54,895 bases of DNA from CAZKXX01 sp964556705 (GCA_964556705.1 CAZKXX010000012.1:1-54895); one strand, 5' to 3'. Counted from the stretch's first letter, positions 8,274 through 16,566 are shown. The notes: generated from the letters alone by a model not told the origin. Program-made: numbers and translations.

Positions 8274-8388
8274 CAGTTCACAGTTGACAGTCAACAGTTT
8301 ACAGTCGGACGTCACCGGTTGCCGAGGATTTACATTCGAAGTATCGGAATCTGGCAACCCTTGACTGTCAACTGTCAACGGCTTGTCA
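8274..8388. repeat. Nested inverted stutter repeat between E1beta and E2
   Basis: Units of TTGACAG/CAGTTGACAG fill both ends of the spacer. A perfect 14-bp inverted repeat pairs 8281-8294 (CAGTTGACAGTCAA) with 8361-8374. Inside it, GGTTGCC at 8317-8323 pairs with GGCAACC at 8353-8359 around a TTCGAA centre. One end contains the TGA stop of E1beta (8386-8388); the other supplies the GAGG before E2. It could be an RNA processing or stability hairpin, or a REP-like mobile element. Confidence 0.7.
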
Positions 8389-9360
8389 GTACTCCGCCAG
8401 ATTTCTCGCCGCCTCGATCACCTTCTGCGCGTTCGGGAGAAAAAATTCTTCGAGCGGCGGCGAGAAGGGCACCGGCGTGTCGGGCGCCGTCACACGCACG
8501 ATCGGGCCGTCCAAATCTTCGAACGCCCGCTCGGCGATCAACGCGGCCAGCTCGCCGGCCATTCCGCCGGTCCGCGTGTCCTCGTGCAGCAGGATGACTT
8601 TGCTGCATTTGCGAACGCTCTTGAGCACCGCTTCGTCATCGTAGGGCAACAGCGTGCGCAGGTCAACGACCTCGACCGAAAGGCCCTCGGCATCGAGCTG
8701 CTCGGCGGCCTCCAGCGCCGTCCAGACCATCGCGCCGTAAGTGATGATCGCGAGGTCGCGCCCTTCGCGCCGCACCGCCGCCTTGCCCAGCGGCACCACG
8801 TAGTCGTCCTCGGGGACTTCCTCCTTGATGCGACGGTAGAGGAACTTGTGCTCGAAAAAGATGACCGGGTTGTCGTCGCGAATGGAGGCCTTGATGAGTC
8901 CTTTGGCATCGCAGGCCGTCGCCGGCACCACCACCTTCAGGCCCGGCGTGTGCACGAACCACATTTCGTTGGACTGCGAGTGGAACGGCCCGCCGTGCAC
9001 GCCCGCGCCCGAAGGCCCGCGAATGACGAGCGGCACCTTCGCGCCCCAGCGGTAATGCGTCTTCGCCGCCATGTTGACGACCTGGTCGAAGCCGCAGGAA
9101 ATGAAGTCCATGAACTGCATTTCGGCGACGGGCCGCATGCCCATCAGCGCCGCGCCGACGGCCGCGCCCACAATTGCCGATTCGGAAATCGGCGTGTCGA
9201 TGACGCGCGCCTCGCCGAATTTTTCGAGCATTCCGGCCGTCACCTTGAACGCGCCGCCATAAACCCCGATGTCTTCGCCGAGCAGGAAGACGGACTCGTC
9301 ACGCTCCATCTCTTCCCAGATGCCCTGCCGGATTGCTTCGAGATAGGTCATGACGGCCAC
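8386..9360 (-). CDS. 2-oxoacid dehydrogenase E1 beta subunit
   Basis: 324 residues, transketolase-like pyrimidine-binding domain plus C-terminal transketolase domain. MTYLEAIRQGIWEEM, GEDIGVYGGAFKVT, DTPISE and RGPSGAGVHGGPFHSQ are typical of pyruvate/branched-chain E1 beta chains; the conserved Glu of GED activates thiamine diphosphate in the alpha/beta heterotetramer. The GTG at 9360 is chosen because GCGAGG lies nine bases upstream and it gives MAVMTYLEAI; an ATG at 9351 and a TTG at 9369 are alternatives. The gene starts 5 bp after the stop of the preceding E1 alpha, so the two are probably translationally coupled. Only one E1 beta serves two E1 alpha genes. Confidence 0.92.
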   Translation of the reverse strand: MAVMTYLEAIRQGIWEEMERDESVFLLGEDIGVYGGAFKVTAGMLEKFGEARVIDTPISESAIVGAAVGAALMGMRPVAEMQFMDFISCGFDQVVNMAAKTHYRWGAKVPLVIRGPSGAGVHGGPFHSQSNEMWFVHTPGLKVVVPATACDAKGLIKASIRDDNPVIFFEHKFLYRRIKEEVPEDDYVVPLGKAAVRREGRDLAIITYGAMVWTALEAAEQLDAEGLSVEVVDLRTLLPYDDEAVLKSVRKCSKVILLHEDTRTGGMAGELAALIAERAFEDLDGPIVRVTAPDTPVPFSPPLEEFFLPNAQKVIEAARNLAEY

Positions 9361-9365
9361 GGATT

Positions 9366-10439
9366 TCAACCTCGCGAGCTTTCGGATGGCTCCGCGTTTT
9401 CCAACGCGGGCGAAGAGTCACTTGCCGGCCGGGACTTCTCCCACCAACAGTCCGGTCCGCAGTAAACTCCTTCGAGACATTCCTCGGGCCGCGGGAACGG
9501 ACTGGCCTCGGCGGCCGCGACGGCTGCATTCACTTCGCGGTGAATTTCTTCCTCGACCCTGCGGATTTCTGCCTGACTGATGACTTTCCTCTTGAGGAGC
9601 CAACTTTCGAATCGTCGGATGGGATCCTTCTTCTCCCATTCCTTGAAGAGTCCGGCGGGAACGTATTCGGCGGCGTCGTGGGCCGAGTGGCCCGTCATGC
9701 GGAAGGTCTTGCACTCGATGAAGCTCGGTCCGCCGCCGCCGCGGGCGCGCGCCGCCGCTTTCGAGACGGCGCGAAACACCGCCAGCACATCGTTGCCATC
9801 CACAGTTAAGCCGGGCATGCCGTAAACGGGCCCGCGAACGGCGAGCCGCTTCACCGCGTATTGCCTTTCCGCCGGGGTCGAGTACGCCCAGGCGTTGTTG
9901 TTGCAGACGAAGACGACGGGCAGTTTCATCACCGCCGCCAGGTTCATTGCCTCGTGGACGTCGCCGCGGCTCGAAGTGCCTTCGCCGAAGAAAGTGAGCG
10001 CGATGTTGCCTTTCCCGCGCCGGCGGAGCGCCAGCGCCGCGCCGCACGCCACCGCGCACCAGGAGCCCACGGAAGAAATCGGCGCGAGGATGCCGCGGCG
10101 CACGTCGCCCAGGTGCGGCCCGCCGTCGCGCCCGCGCGTGGGGGAATCCGAGCGCGCCAGCCAGTTGGCGAAAAGTTCGCGCAGGGTCATGCCGCGAATG
10201 ACCTGCGCGGCAAAATCGCGGTGCGTGGGTGTGACCACGTCGCCTTCACGCAGCGCCATCGCCGCGCCCACCGAAATTGCCTCCTGCCCGCGGCTGACGT
10301 AAACCCCGCCGACGATCTTCCCCTGGCGGTAGAGCACGCGCTCGATCCGCTGCTCCGCCTCGCGCGTCAGCTTCAGCACGTGAAGCATGCGGAGGAGCGT
10401 GGCGCGGTCGGGCGTTGCGGGAGGGTTCTTTATTGCCAT
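9366..10439 (-). CDS. 2-oxoacid dehydrogenase E1 alpha subunit, copy next to E1 beta
   Basis: 357-residue thiamine-diphosphate-binding chain. The ThDP motif is G152-E-G154 ... N180-N-N182; the usual GDG is GEG here, a conservative change at a magnesium ligand position. RGQEAISVG, HRDFAAQVIRG, SPTRGRDGGPHLGD and FIECKTFRMTGHS are family signatures. A 25-residue Pro/Ser/Glu-rich tail extends past the normal end. GGGAG five bases before the ATG supports the start. A paralogue lies upstream at 11273-12250, separated by the DUF429 gene. The alpha/beta pair would decarboxylate the 2-oxoacid and acylate E2. Confidence 0.92.
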   Translation of the reverse strand: MAIKNPPATPDRATLLRMLHVLKLTREAEQRIERVLYRQGKIVGGVYVSRGQEAISVGAAMALREGDVVTPTHRDFAAQVIRGMTLRELFANWLARSDSPTRGRDGGPHLGDVRRGILAPISSVGSWCAVACGAALALRRRGKGNIALTFFGEGTSSRGDVHEAMNLAAVMKLPVVFVCNNNAWAYSTPAERQYAVKRLAVRGPVYGMPGLTVDGNDVLAVFRAVSKAAARARGGGGPSFIECKTFRMTGHSAHDAAEYVPAGLFKEWEKKDPIRRFESWLLKRKVISQAEIRRVEEEIHREVNAAVAAAEASPFPRPEECLEGVYCGPDCWWEKSRPASDSSPALENAEPSESSRG

Positions 10440-10454
10440 ACAGTCTCCCGGAAG

Positions 10455-10482
10455 TAGGCAGAAGGCAGTCGGCAGCGGGCAG
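10455..10482. repeat. Left arm of stutter repeats bracketing the DUF429 gene
   Basis: Four degenerate units of TAGGCAGAAGGCAGTCGGCA type. The reverse complement of the arm at 11247-11282 has the same unit, so the two form an imperfect inverted pair about 770 bp apart around the DUF429 gene. Confidence 0.65.
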
Positions 10483-10491
10483 AAAGCCGCA

Positions 10492-11244
10492 CTACCGAGC
10501 GCCCTCGCTGTTTTTCCGAGGGTTTACGATGAAACCTTCCACGGTCACCCCATCGACGTGTTTTGGCGGACTGCCCACCGCAATGTATCCGCCTGAGTTC
10601 CCTTCTAGGATACCTATTCCGGCAAGGCCAGCGATCAGCGCCTGCAACTCATCGTGCGTGGGTAGGCTCTTGACTCTGAACCTGTAAAGCTCTTGAAGTC
10701 GTCGAAGACGGTGATGCAGATACCACGGTCGGTGCCTACATCTCTTTTTCGAGGGTAACGGGATGATACCGAGGCTTTTCCACGCGGCCCTGGGAAATGC
10801 CTCGAGAATCAGGAAGCGTTTGGGGTGCTTCGCGCCCTTACGTTTAGATAGAAGCGTCGCACTCAAGCCTACGAGGTGTGTGAAAACGTCGATTGAGAAT
10901 CGTATGAATGGAAGATAGCTTTCTGGTTTTGCCTTTCCCCGAAGTCCGGTCTTCCCAGGAGTATTCAAGAGCTTCTCACAAATCCGCGAGTGTTTCAGTC
11001 CGTTACGAGCACTCTTCCAGCCCTGCGGACCGTCGAGGAAGACGATGGGAATTCCTTTTCGCTGGCAATATTCTCGGATCGCCTGTGCACATTGGTGTGC
11101 GTTTGGCGGCTCTTCTAATCGGAGCTCTCTCGCTGGGTTGACAAAACGAACGCTCAAGTGCTTGCCTCTTTGCTTTTCCAGCAGGCACACACCAAAATCG
11201 CGGACTTTCTTATACGCCAAATCTATCGAGAGGATTTTGCCCAT
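10492..11244 (-). CDS. DUF429-family protein (predicted RNase H-fold nuclease) inserted in the dehydrogenase operon
   Basis: 250 residues. The opening KILSIDLAYKKVRDFGVC has the first-strand Asp of an RNase H-like fold; PIVFLDGPQGW and a late HDELQALIAGLAG supply further acidic positions, the usual DUF429 pattern. DUF429 proteins are predicted nucleases without proven function. The gene is visibly less GC-rich than its neighbours and has more Lys and AT-rich codons, suggesting transfer. It separates two E1 alpha genes with which it has no metabolic link, and is bracketed by inverted stutter-repeat arms (10455-10482, 11247-11282). No strong ribosome site precedes the ATG. Confidence 0.75.
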   Translation of the reverse strand: MGKILSIDLAYKKVRDFGVCLLEKQRGKHLSVRFVNPARELRLEEPPNAHQCAQAIREYCQRKGIPIVFLDGPQGWKSARNGLKHSRICEKLLNTPGKTGLRGKAKPESYLPFIRFSIDVFTHLVGLSATLLSKRKGAKHPKRFLILEAFPRAAWKSLGIIPLPSKKRCRHRPWYLHHRLRRLQELYRFRVKSLPTHDELQALIAGLAGIGILEGNSGGYIAVGSPPKHVDGVTVEGFIVNPRKNSEGAR

Positions 11245-11246
11245 GT

Positions 11247-11282
11247 GCTGCCAACTGACTACTGCCGGCTGCCTACTGCCTA
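11247..11282. repeat. Right arm of stutter repeats bracketing the DUF429 gene
   Basis: Degenerate CTGCC(T/G)ACTGCC units, inverted relative to 10455-10482. Read on the minus strand it encodes the last residues (GRQ) and the TAG stop of the upstream E1 alpha gene, so the element invades the end of that coding region. Confidence 0.65.
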
Positions 11283-12250
11283 CCGTTCGCCCACACTCCC
11301 CGCACCGTCTCTTCCGGCTCGGGGAGGGGGCTGGCTTCGGCGGCGGCCACGTCTTCGCGGATTTCTTTTTCGATCCGCGCTTCGATGGCGGATTTTTCCT
11401 GCGCGCTCATCAGCTTCTTCCCGACGAGGAACTTCTCGTAGAGGAGAATCGGGTCCCGCTTGCGCCACTTCTCAACCATTTCCCGCGGAACGTAGCGCGC
11501 GTCGTCGTGCTCGGCGTGGCCTTTCATGCGCATCGTCAGGCACTCGATGAGGGTGGGCCCGCCGCCGCGTCGCGCGCGGTCGCGGGCGGCGCGCGTGGCT
11601 TCATAGACTTTGAGCACGTCGTTGCCGTCCACGCGGATTCCGGCAACGCCGTACGCTTTGGCGCGTTCGACGAATTCGGGAACGGCGGTTTGCTTGTCGA
11701 GCGGAGTCGAGTAGGCCCACTGGTTGTTTTCAACCATCACGATGACGGGCAGTTTGCGCACGGCGGCCAGGTTCATCCCCTCATGAAACGGCGCGGTGCT
11801 CACGCCGCCGTCGCCGATCCAGGTGAGCGCCACGCGTTTTTCTTTGCGGATTTGCGCGGCGATGCCGACGCCCGCCATCACGGGGACCAGCGTGCCGAGC
11901 ATGCTGATGGGAGAGATGACGCCGCGTTCGAGATTGCCGAGCAGCGTGGCCGTATCGCGCCCGCGCGTGGGACTGTCGCGCCGGCCCATGTAGTGCATGA
12001 AGAGGTCGCGCGGGCGATAGCCGCGCATGAACAGCGCGCCCGCGTTGCGAATCATCGGGCCGACGACGTCTTCGGGCTCGAGCGCGTAGGCGCTGCCGAC
12101 CGAAATCGCTTCCTGGCCCGTCCCCAGATAGACGCCGCCGATGACTTTGCCCTGGCGGTAGAGCGCTGCGAGCTGCTCGTCCACGCGGCGATTGAGGCGG
12201 AGGTAGTAGTAGAGGTCGTGATGTTGGGAGCGCGTGAGCTTCGGGGGCAT
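11273..12250 (-). CDS. 2-oxoacid dehydrogenase E1 alpha subunit, second paralogue
   Basis: 325 residues with canonical ThDP motif G146-D-G148 ... E174-N-N176, plus TGQEAISVG, RDSPTRGRDTATLLGN and IECLTMRMKGHAEHDD. Clearly homologous to, but diverged from, the copy at 9366-10439. It may give the complex a second substrate, or be the ancestral partner of E1 beta. ATG at 12250 is preferred to a TTG at 12259 that falls in the repeat. The final GRQ and stop lie in a stutter repeat, so the native C-terminus may have been altered. Confidence 0.9.
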   Translation of the reverse strand: MPPKLTRSQHHDLYYYLRLNRRVDEQLAALYRQGKVIGGVYLGTGQEAISVGSAYALEPEDVVGPMIRNAGALFMRGYRPRDLFMHYMGRRDSPTRGRDTATLLGNLERGVISPISMLGTLVPVMAGVGIAAQIRKEKRVALTWIGDGGVSTAPFHEGMNLAAVRKLPVIVMVENNQWAYSTPLDKQTAVPEFVERAKAYGVAGIRVDGNDVLKVYEATRAARDRARRGGGPTLIECLTMRMKGHAEHDDARYVPREMVEKWRKRDPILLYEKFLVGKKLMSAQEKSAIEARIEKEIREDVAAAEASPLPEPEETVRGVWANGRQ

Positions 12251-12259
12251 GGAATCCAA

Positions 12260-12363
12260 AGTTGAGAGTTCAGAGTTGAGAGTTAAGAGTGAACCGTCGC
12301 GCGCGAGTTCGCGCCGTACCCGCCTTACCGCTTAACCCTGAACCCTCAACTCCAAACTCTGGA
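12260..12363. repeat. Inverted stutter repeat between lipB and E1 alpha
   Basis: Left arm 12260-12293 has AGTTGAGAGTTCAGAGTTGA units; right arm 12332-12363 (TTAACCCTGAACCCTCAACT) is its imperfect inverse. A 38-bp GC-rich core lies between. The right arm, read on the minus strand, encodes the last residues of LipB (QSLELRVQG) and its TAA stop at 12332-12334. Confidence 0.7.
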
Positions 12364-13006
12364 CCCGTTCAGTTCGCACGCCGAACACCTTTGCGAAGCG
12401 CGCGATGACGCGTTCCTCGACTTCGTCCATCCTGACGCGTCGGCCGAGAAGTTTTTCGAGCGACGTCACGCCGCGGTCGCACAGCCCGCAGGGAACGATC
12501 CACTCGAAGTAGCCGAGGTCGGTCGAGACGTTGAATGCGAACCCGTGCGAGGTGACCCAGCGCGACAGGTGGACGCCCATGGCGACCAGCTTGTCGTTGC
12601 CGACCCAGACGCCCGCCGCGCCCGGCAGGCGCCCGGCTTCGATGCCGAATTCCGCGGCGACGCCGATGAAAACTTCCTCGAGCGAACGCATGTACCAGGC
12701 GACGTCTCGCCGGTGCTGCCTGAGATCGAAAATCGGATAGCCGACCAGTTGTCCCGGCCCGTGATAGGTGATGTCGCCGCCGCGGTCGGTTTCGAAAACT
12801 CGGATGTCCGCTTCGGCCAGCCGTTCGGGCGGGACGAGCAGATGTTCCCGCCGGGCGTTGCGGCCCAGCGTGAAAACGCGCGGGTGCTCGAGCAGCAGGA
12901 GCGTGTCGGGAATTTCTCCGGCTTTGCGCTGCGCGACGCGCTCGGCCTGGAGGCGCAGCGCCGCCGCGTATTCCATCGTCCCGAGTTGTTCGACGCGACA
13001 GAGCAT
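12332..13006 (-). CDS. lipB: Octanoyl-[acyl-carrier protein]:protein octanoyltransferase
   Basis: 224 residues. Transfers octanoate from ACP to lipoyl domains, the first step of lipoylation, directly relevant to the E2 encoded downstream. Signatures: RGGDITYHGPGQLVGYPI, catalytic Lys139 in GNDKLVAMG, SHGFAFNVSTDL and nucleophile Cys173 in IVPCG. The ATG at 13006 is chosen; a TTG further upstream would add Pro-rich residues encoded by a stutter repeat. No strong ribosome site is visible. The last nine residues and stop come from the repeat at 12332-12363. No lipA is in the window. Confidence 0.92.
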   Translation of the reverse strand: MLCRVEQLGTMEYAAALRLQAERVAQRKAGEIPDTLLLLEHPRVFTLGRNARREHLLVPPERLAEADIRVFETDRGGDITYHGPGQLVGYPIFDLRQHRRDVAWYMRSLEEVFIGVAAEFGIEAGRLPGAAGVWVGNDKLVAMGVHLSRWVTSHGFAFNVSTDLGYFEWIVPCGLCDRGVTSLEKLLGRRVRMDEVEERVIARFAKVFGVRTERVQSLELRVQG

Positions 13007-13016
13007 GGCAAGCGGC

Positions 13017-13098
13017 GGTTGGGGGATGGGGGTCAGGGGATCGCCCGGCAAGCGATTGTTGTTCCGCCAACCTCCATCTCCTTGCCCCCAAACCCCTA
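13017..13098. repeat. Inverted G-run stutter repeat between lpdA and lipB
   Basis: Arm 13017-13039 (GGTTGGGGGATGGGGGTCAG) and arm 13071-13098 (CCTCCATCTCCTTGCCCCCA plus AACCCCTA) are imperfect inverses around a 31-bp core. The TAG stop of lpdA (13096-13098) lies at the outer edge of the second arm. G-runs could also form a G-quadruplex on the plus strand. Confidence 0.6.
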
Positions 13099-14505
13099 AA
13101 TATGAATCGGCGCGCCCTCGATGCCGTGCGCGGCTTCGAGCATGATTTCGGCGAGCGTCGGGTGCGCGTGGATGGTGTGCGCAAGGTCGAGCGCCGTCCC
13201 CTCCAGGCGCATGGCGACCACCGCTTCGGCGATGGTTTCGGTGACGCGCGGGCCGATCATGTGGACACCGAGAATTTCGCTGTAGGGTTCCGAAGCCACG
13301 ATTTTCACAAACCCTTCGCGCGCGCCGAGGATGGTGGCTTTGCTGACGGCGCCCCAGGGAATTTTGCTGACCTTCAGCTTGTGCCCCGCCTCGCGCGCCT
13401 GGCTCTCGGTGAGGCCGACGCTGGCGATTTCGGGCTCGCAGTAGGTGCAGTTCGGCACGTGCGCATAGCTCATCGGCTCGGACGCTTCACCGGCCGCATG
13501 CTCGACCGCCACGATGCCTTCGCGCGAGGCGACGTGCGCGAGCAGCGGACTTCCCGCCACGATATCGCCGACGGCATAGAGGCCGGGCTCGTCCGTCTCC
13601 ATGTATTCGTTGACTTTCACAAAGCCGCGGTCGAGCTTGGCGCGCGTCTTTTCGAGCCCGACGTTGCCCGTGTTCGGCGCGCGGCCCACGGCGACGAGCA
13701 GCGTCTCCGCTTCCAGCTTCTGCGCCTTTCCGTTTGAGTCCTTGAATTCAACCGAGACGCCCGAAGACGTCTTCGACGTCTTCTCCACCTTGGCGCCGGT
13801 CTGGAGCGTGATGCCCTGGCGGCGGAAAGCCTTCGCCAGCTCGGCGGAGACGTCCTCGTCTTCGAGCGGCACGGCGCGCGGAAGCATTTCGAGCACCGTC
13901 ACCTGAGTGCCGAAGCGATGAAAGATGGAGGCGAACTCGACGCCCACGGCGCCCGCGCCGATGATCATCATGGATTTCGGCGGCTGCTTGAGGTCGAGCA
14001 CTTCACGATTGGTGAGGATTTTCTTTCCGTCGGCTTCCATCCCGGGGAGCATCTTGGCTTCCGACCCCGTGGCCAGCACGATTTTCTTCGCGTCAATCTT
14101 CCGTTCCTGCTTCTTCGCGTCCGTCACGCTCACGCGCCCGCCGCCGAGCAGCCGGCCGTAGCCCTGGACGACTTCGACCTTGTTCTTTTTCATCAGGCTT
14201 TCGATGCCCTTGGCGTGGCGGGTGACGACGCGCGCCTTCCTCTCCTGAATCGCCGCCCAGTCAAACGAGACTTTCTCGCAGGCGATGCCGTAATCCTTGG
14301 CGTGCCTCACGGTGTCGTACACGTCGGCGCCGAAGAGCAGCGCCTTCGTCGGGACGCATCCGACGTGCAGGCACGTCCCTCCCAGCTTGTCGTCTTTTTC
14401 GATGAGGACTGTTTTCAGGCCGAGCTGTCCCGCCCGGATGGCCGCGACGTAACCGCCCGGCCCGCTGCCGATGACCACGAGATCGAACTGATCTGCTCCA
14501 GCCAA
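13096..14505 (-). CDS. lpdA: Dihydrolipoamide dehydrogenase (E3)
   Basis: 469-residue FAD flavoenzyme that reoxidises lipoyl groups with NAD+. FAD-binding GSGPGGYVAAIRAGQLGL at 13-30, redox disulfide Cys45-Cys50 in GGTCLHVGC, NAD-binding GAGAVGVEFASIF, GDIV before the second FAD contact and the C-terminal catalytic HAHPTLAEIM. Starts with TTG at 14505, supported by GGAGG seven bases upstream and the correct N-terminal length. First gene of the lpdA-lipB-E1-E2 operon; a possible promoter lies at 14566-14595. Confidence 0.95.
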   Translation of the reverse strand: MAGADQFDLVVIGSGPGGYVAAIRAGQLGLKTVLIEKDDKLGGTCLHVGCVPTKALLFGADVYDTVRHAKDYGIACEKVSFDWAAIQERKARVVTRHAKGIESLMKKNKVEVVQGYGRLLGGGRVSVTDAKKQERKIDAKKIVLATGSEAKMLPGMEADGKKILTNREVLDLKQPPKSMMIIGAGAVGVEFASIFHRFGTQVTVLEMLPRAVPLEDEDVSAELAKAFRRQGITLQTGAKVEKTSKTSSGVSVEFKDSNGKAQKLEAETLLVAVGRAPNTGNVGLEKTRAKLDRGFVKVNEYMETDEPGLYAVGDIVAGSPLLAHVASREGIVAVEHAAGEASEPMSYAHVPNCTYCEPEIASVGLTESQAREAGHKLKVSKIPWGAVSKATILGAREGFVKIVASEPYSEILGVHMIGPRVTETIAEAVVAMRLEGTALDLAHTIHAHPTLAEIMLEAAHGIEGAPIHI

Positions 14506-14565
14506 ATGCGCACCTCCCCCGAACCGTTCCCGCTTGAACCTGAACGCGCTGACTTCGGTGCCGCC

Positions 14566-14595
14566 ATCTTAACCGATGACGCAGGGAGGGAACAA
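14566..14595 (-). promoter_or_regulatory. Possible promoter of the dehydrogenase operon
   Basis: On the minus strand TTGTTC (14590-14595) and TAAGAT (14566-14571) are separated by 18 bp, 61 bp before the lpdA start. Moderate match only. Confidence 0.4.
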
Positions 14596-14651
14596 GGCGA
14601 GGACACACTTCGCGCTGGAAGGGCGAACGCAGGTTGCCGGCACGCGGCGCT

Positions 14652-16493
14652 TCAGGCCATGACGCGGAGGGCCTCCGAGGTTTCTTCGCGCGGCGGAGGA
14701 GGCGCGAAACCCTCGGGCAGGTCGCCGTTGTCGGTGCGGAAGAACTTCCAGTAGTGCGGCTTGACGGCCGCGATGAGTTCGCGGCGCGTCTTGGTCTTCA
14801 GGGGCCGGCCGAGGTAGATCTTGCCCATGCGGGCGAGCGTCCTTTCGGAGAACAGACCCGAGAACATGATGAGCGGCCAGGTAAAGTTCGGCCCGTTCGA
14901 CTTCCGCAGTTTCAGCAGCCAGGTGACGAGCGAGCCGATTTTCCACAGAATCGGCGCCCACCAGGTCCTGGAGGTGAAGCCCAGGTCCATCTTCCAGCAC
15001 TTCATGATGATCTGCCACTGAAGCGGGCTCAACTGGCGCGTCTCGCTGACGCCGCGCTGGTCCTGCATGCGCGTGTCGTGGAGAGGCGTGAAGATGGACG
15101 GGATGAGGATGGCGTAGAGCTTGCGGCGCTCCATTTCGTAGAGCAGGTCGAGCGTGGCGCGGCAGTCTTCGTCCGTCTCGCCCGGGTTGCCGACCATCAG
15201 CGTCATCGTCGGGAACCAGTTGTTTTCGTTGGCGATCCGCAGCCCCTCCAGCACGATGCTCGGCCAGTCGTCAATGGGGAACGGCACGGCCTTCGACGGC
15301 ATGATCTTCTTCGCCATGCGCGGCGAGCCGGTCTCCAGGCCGATCAACGGCGAAAGCGCGCGCTTCTCGGGATGCGTGCTGACGGCGGGGAGCTTGATGG
15401 GGCTCTTGTCGAGCAGCGTTTCGGAAAGCTTCTTGATGAGCATCGGGTCCACGACGAAAGGCGCCATCGTCGAGTGGCTGAGCACGAAGGTATCCACGCC
15501 CGGCGTGTTCACGACGTCGGAGTAGAGGTCGAGCAGCGCCTCGCGGTTGGGAAAGAAAAACGGCGTGTCGGTGTGCACCTGTCCCCAGATGAACATGTCC
15601 TCGGTGGCGAGCGAAATCTGCCGGTTGCCCTCGCGCACGTTGGCGAGGACGGCGGACATGATTTTCTCCTTGGGAAAATCGATCTGCGGGTTGAGGTCGG
15701 GGACGCAGAAATTGCAGCGACGCCCGCAGCCCGTGGTCATCTCGACCACGCCGAACGTGGTGCGATGGTCGGGGGCGAGCAGGGCTTCGCGGGAAGTCGG
15801 ATGGGCCACGTCCACCTGGCGCGGCAGTTCTTCTCCCCGCAGGGCGCGGTGAAAAAGTTCCAAGGCCTGCTCGGACTCGCTTCGACCTTCGACGACGCAG
15901 TCCACGCCGAGCCACTCGTAACTGTTCGTCTGGCTGATTTGCCAGCCGCCCGAGCCGCCCACGAGGACCTTGAAGTCCCGCCGGTACGGGCTCGATTTCA
16001 GACGGAAGAACAACTGCTTGGCGTACTTCGAGTTAATGGGTTCCTTGGAGGACCCGAACATCGAGGTGTAAACACCCGCGGCAAACGTCACGCCCAGCGG
16101 GTTGTGCGTGGAAATCGCCACGACGCGCGTGCGCGGTCCGATGAACTTGTGCAGGTCGTCGGGATAGCAGCAGACGATGTCCTGGCGGGGGAACTCGCGC
16201 AGCAGCGACTTCTCCACCAGGCGCACGCCCGCCGGCATGAAACGCGCCGAGCCGTCCGGGTTGTGGTCAACGTGGCGCCAGGTGGGGTACTTGTTGTTGA
16301 TGACGAACTCCATCCACACCGGAAGCGAGGCGAGCGCCATCTGGATGAAATAGCCGGCGTGGTCAATGGTCTCGGTCAGGGGCGCCGTCAGGACGATGAG
16401 GCGGCCGCCGTCGGCGGGCGGCTCGGCCGGCCAGACGTAAGTGTCGGTCGCCTGGCTGCTTCTGGGGTCCCGCCGGTCAACACGAGTACTCAT
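14652..16493 (-). CDS. Radical SAM protein with degenerate B12-binding-like N-terminal domain
   Basis: 613 residues. The radical SAM core has its 4Fe-4S cysteines at Cys256, Cys260 and Cys263 (CGRRCNFC), preceded by a Rossmann-like region (about 100-240; VVAISTHNPLG, KVLVGGSGGW) positioned like a cobalamin domain. The cobalamin DxHxxG motif is absent. Downstream signatures are GLETGSPRMAKKIMP and MVGNPGETDEDC. The C-terminal 120 residues are aromatic and hydrophobic (WWAPILWKIGSLVTWLL), suggesting a lipid-like or membrane-associated substrate. GAGGG six bases before the ATG supports the start. Divergent from the flavoprotein gene. Substrate unknown; lipid-modifying radical chemistry is a speculation. 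Confidence 0.8.
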   Translation of the reverse strand: MSTRVDRRDPRSSQATDTYVWPAEPPADGGRLIVLTAPLTETIDHAGYFIQMALASLPVWMEFVINNKYPTWRHVDHNPDGSARFMPAGVRLVEKSLLREFPRQDIVCCYPDDLHKFIGPRTRVVAISTHNPLGVTFAAGVYTSMFGSSKEPINSKYAKQLFFRLKSSPYRRDFKVLVGGSGGWQISQTNSYEWLGVDCVVEGRSESEQALELFHRALRGEELPRQVDVAHPTSREALLAPDHRTTFGVVEMTTGCGRRCNFCVPDLNPQIDFPKEKIMSAVLANVREGNRQISLATEDMFIWGQVHTDTPFFFPNREALLDLYSDVVNTPGVDTFVLSHSTMAPFVVDPMLIKKLSETLLDKSPIKLPAVSTHPEKRALSPLIGLETGSPRMAKKIMPSKAVPFPIDDWPSIVLEGLRIANENNWFPTMTLMVGNPGETDEDCRATLDLLYEMERRKLYAILIPSIFTPLHDTRMQDQRGVSETRQLSPLQWQIIMKCWKMDLGFTSRTWWAPILWKIGSLVTWLLKLRKSNGPNFTWPLIMFSGLFSERTLARMGKIYLGRPLKTKTRRELIAAVKPHYWKFFRTDNGDLPEGFAPPPPREETSEALRVMA

Positions 16494-16566
16494 TCCAAAC
16501 CCTCGAGGTCGCCTGGTTTTCGTTCAGAAAGCCACGAAATGGCTTGCGTATCCTACTTCAATTCTG

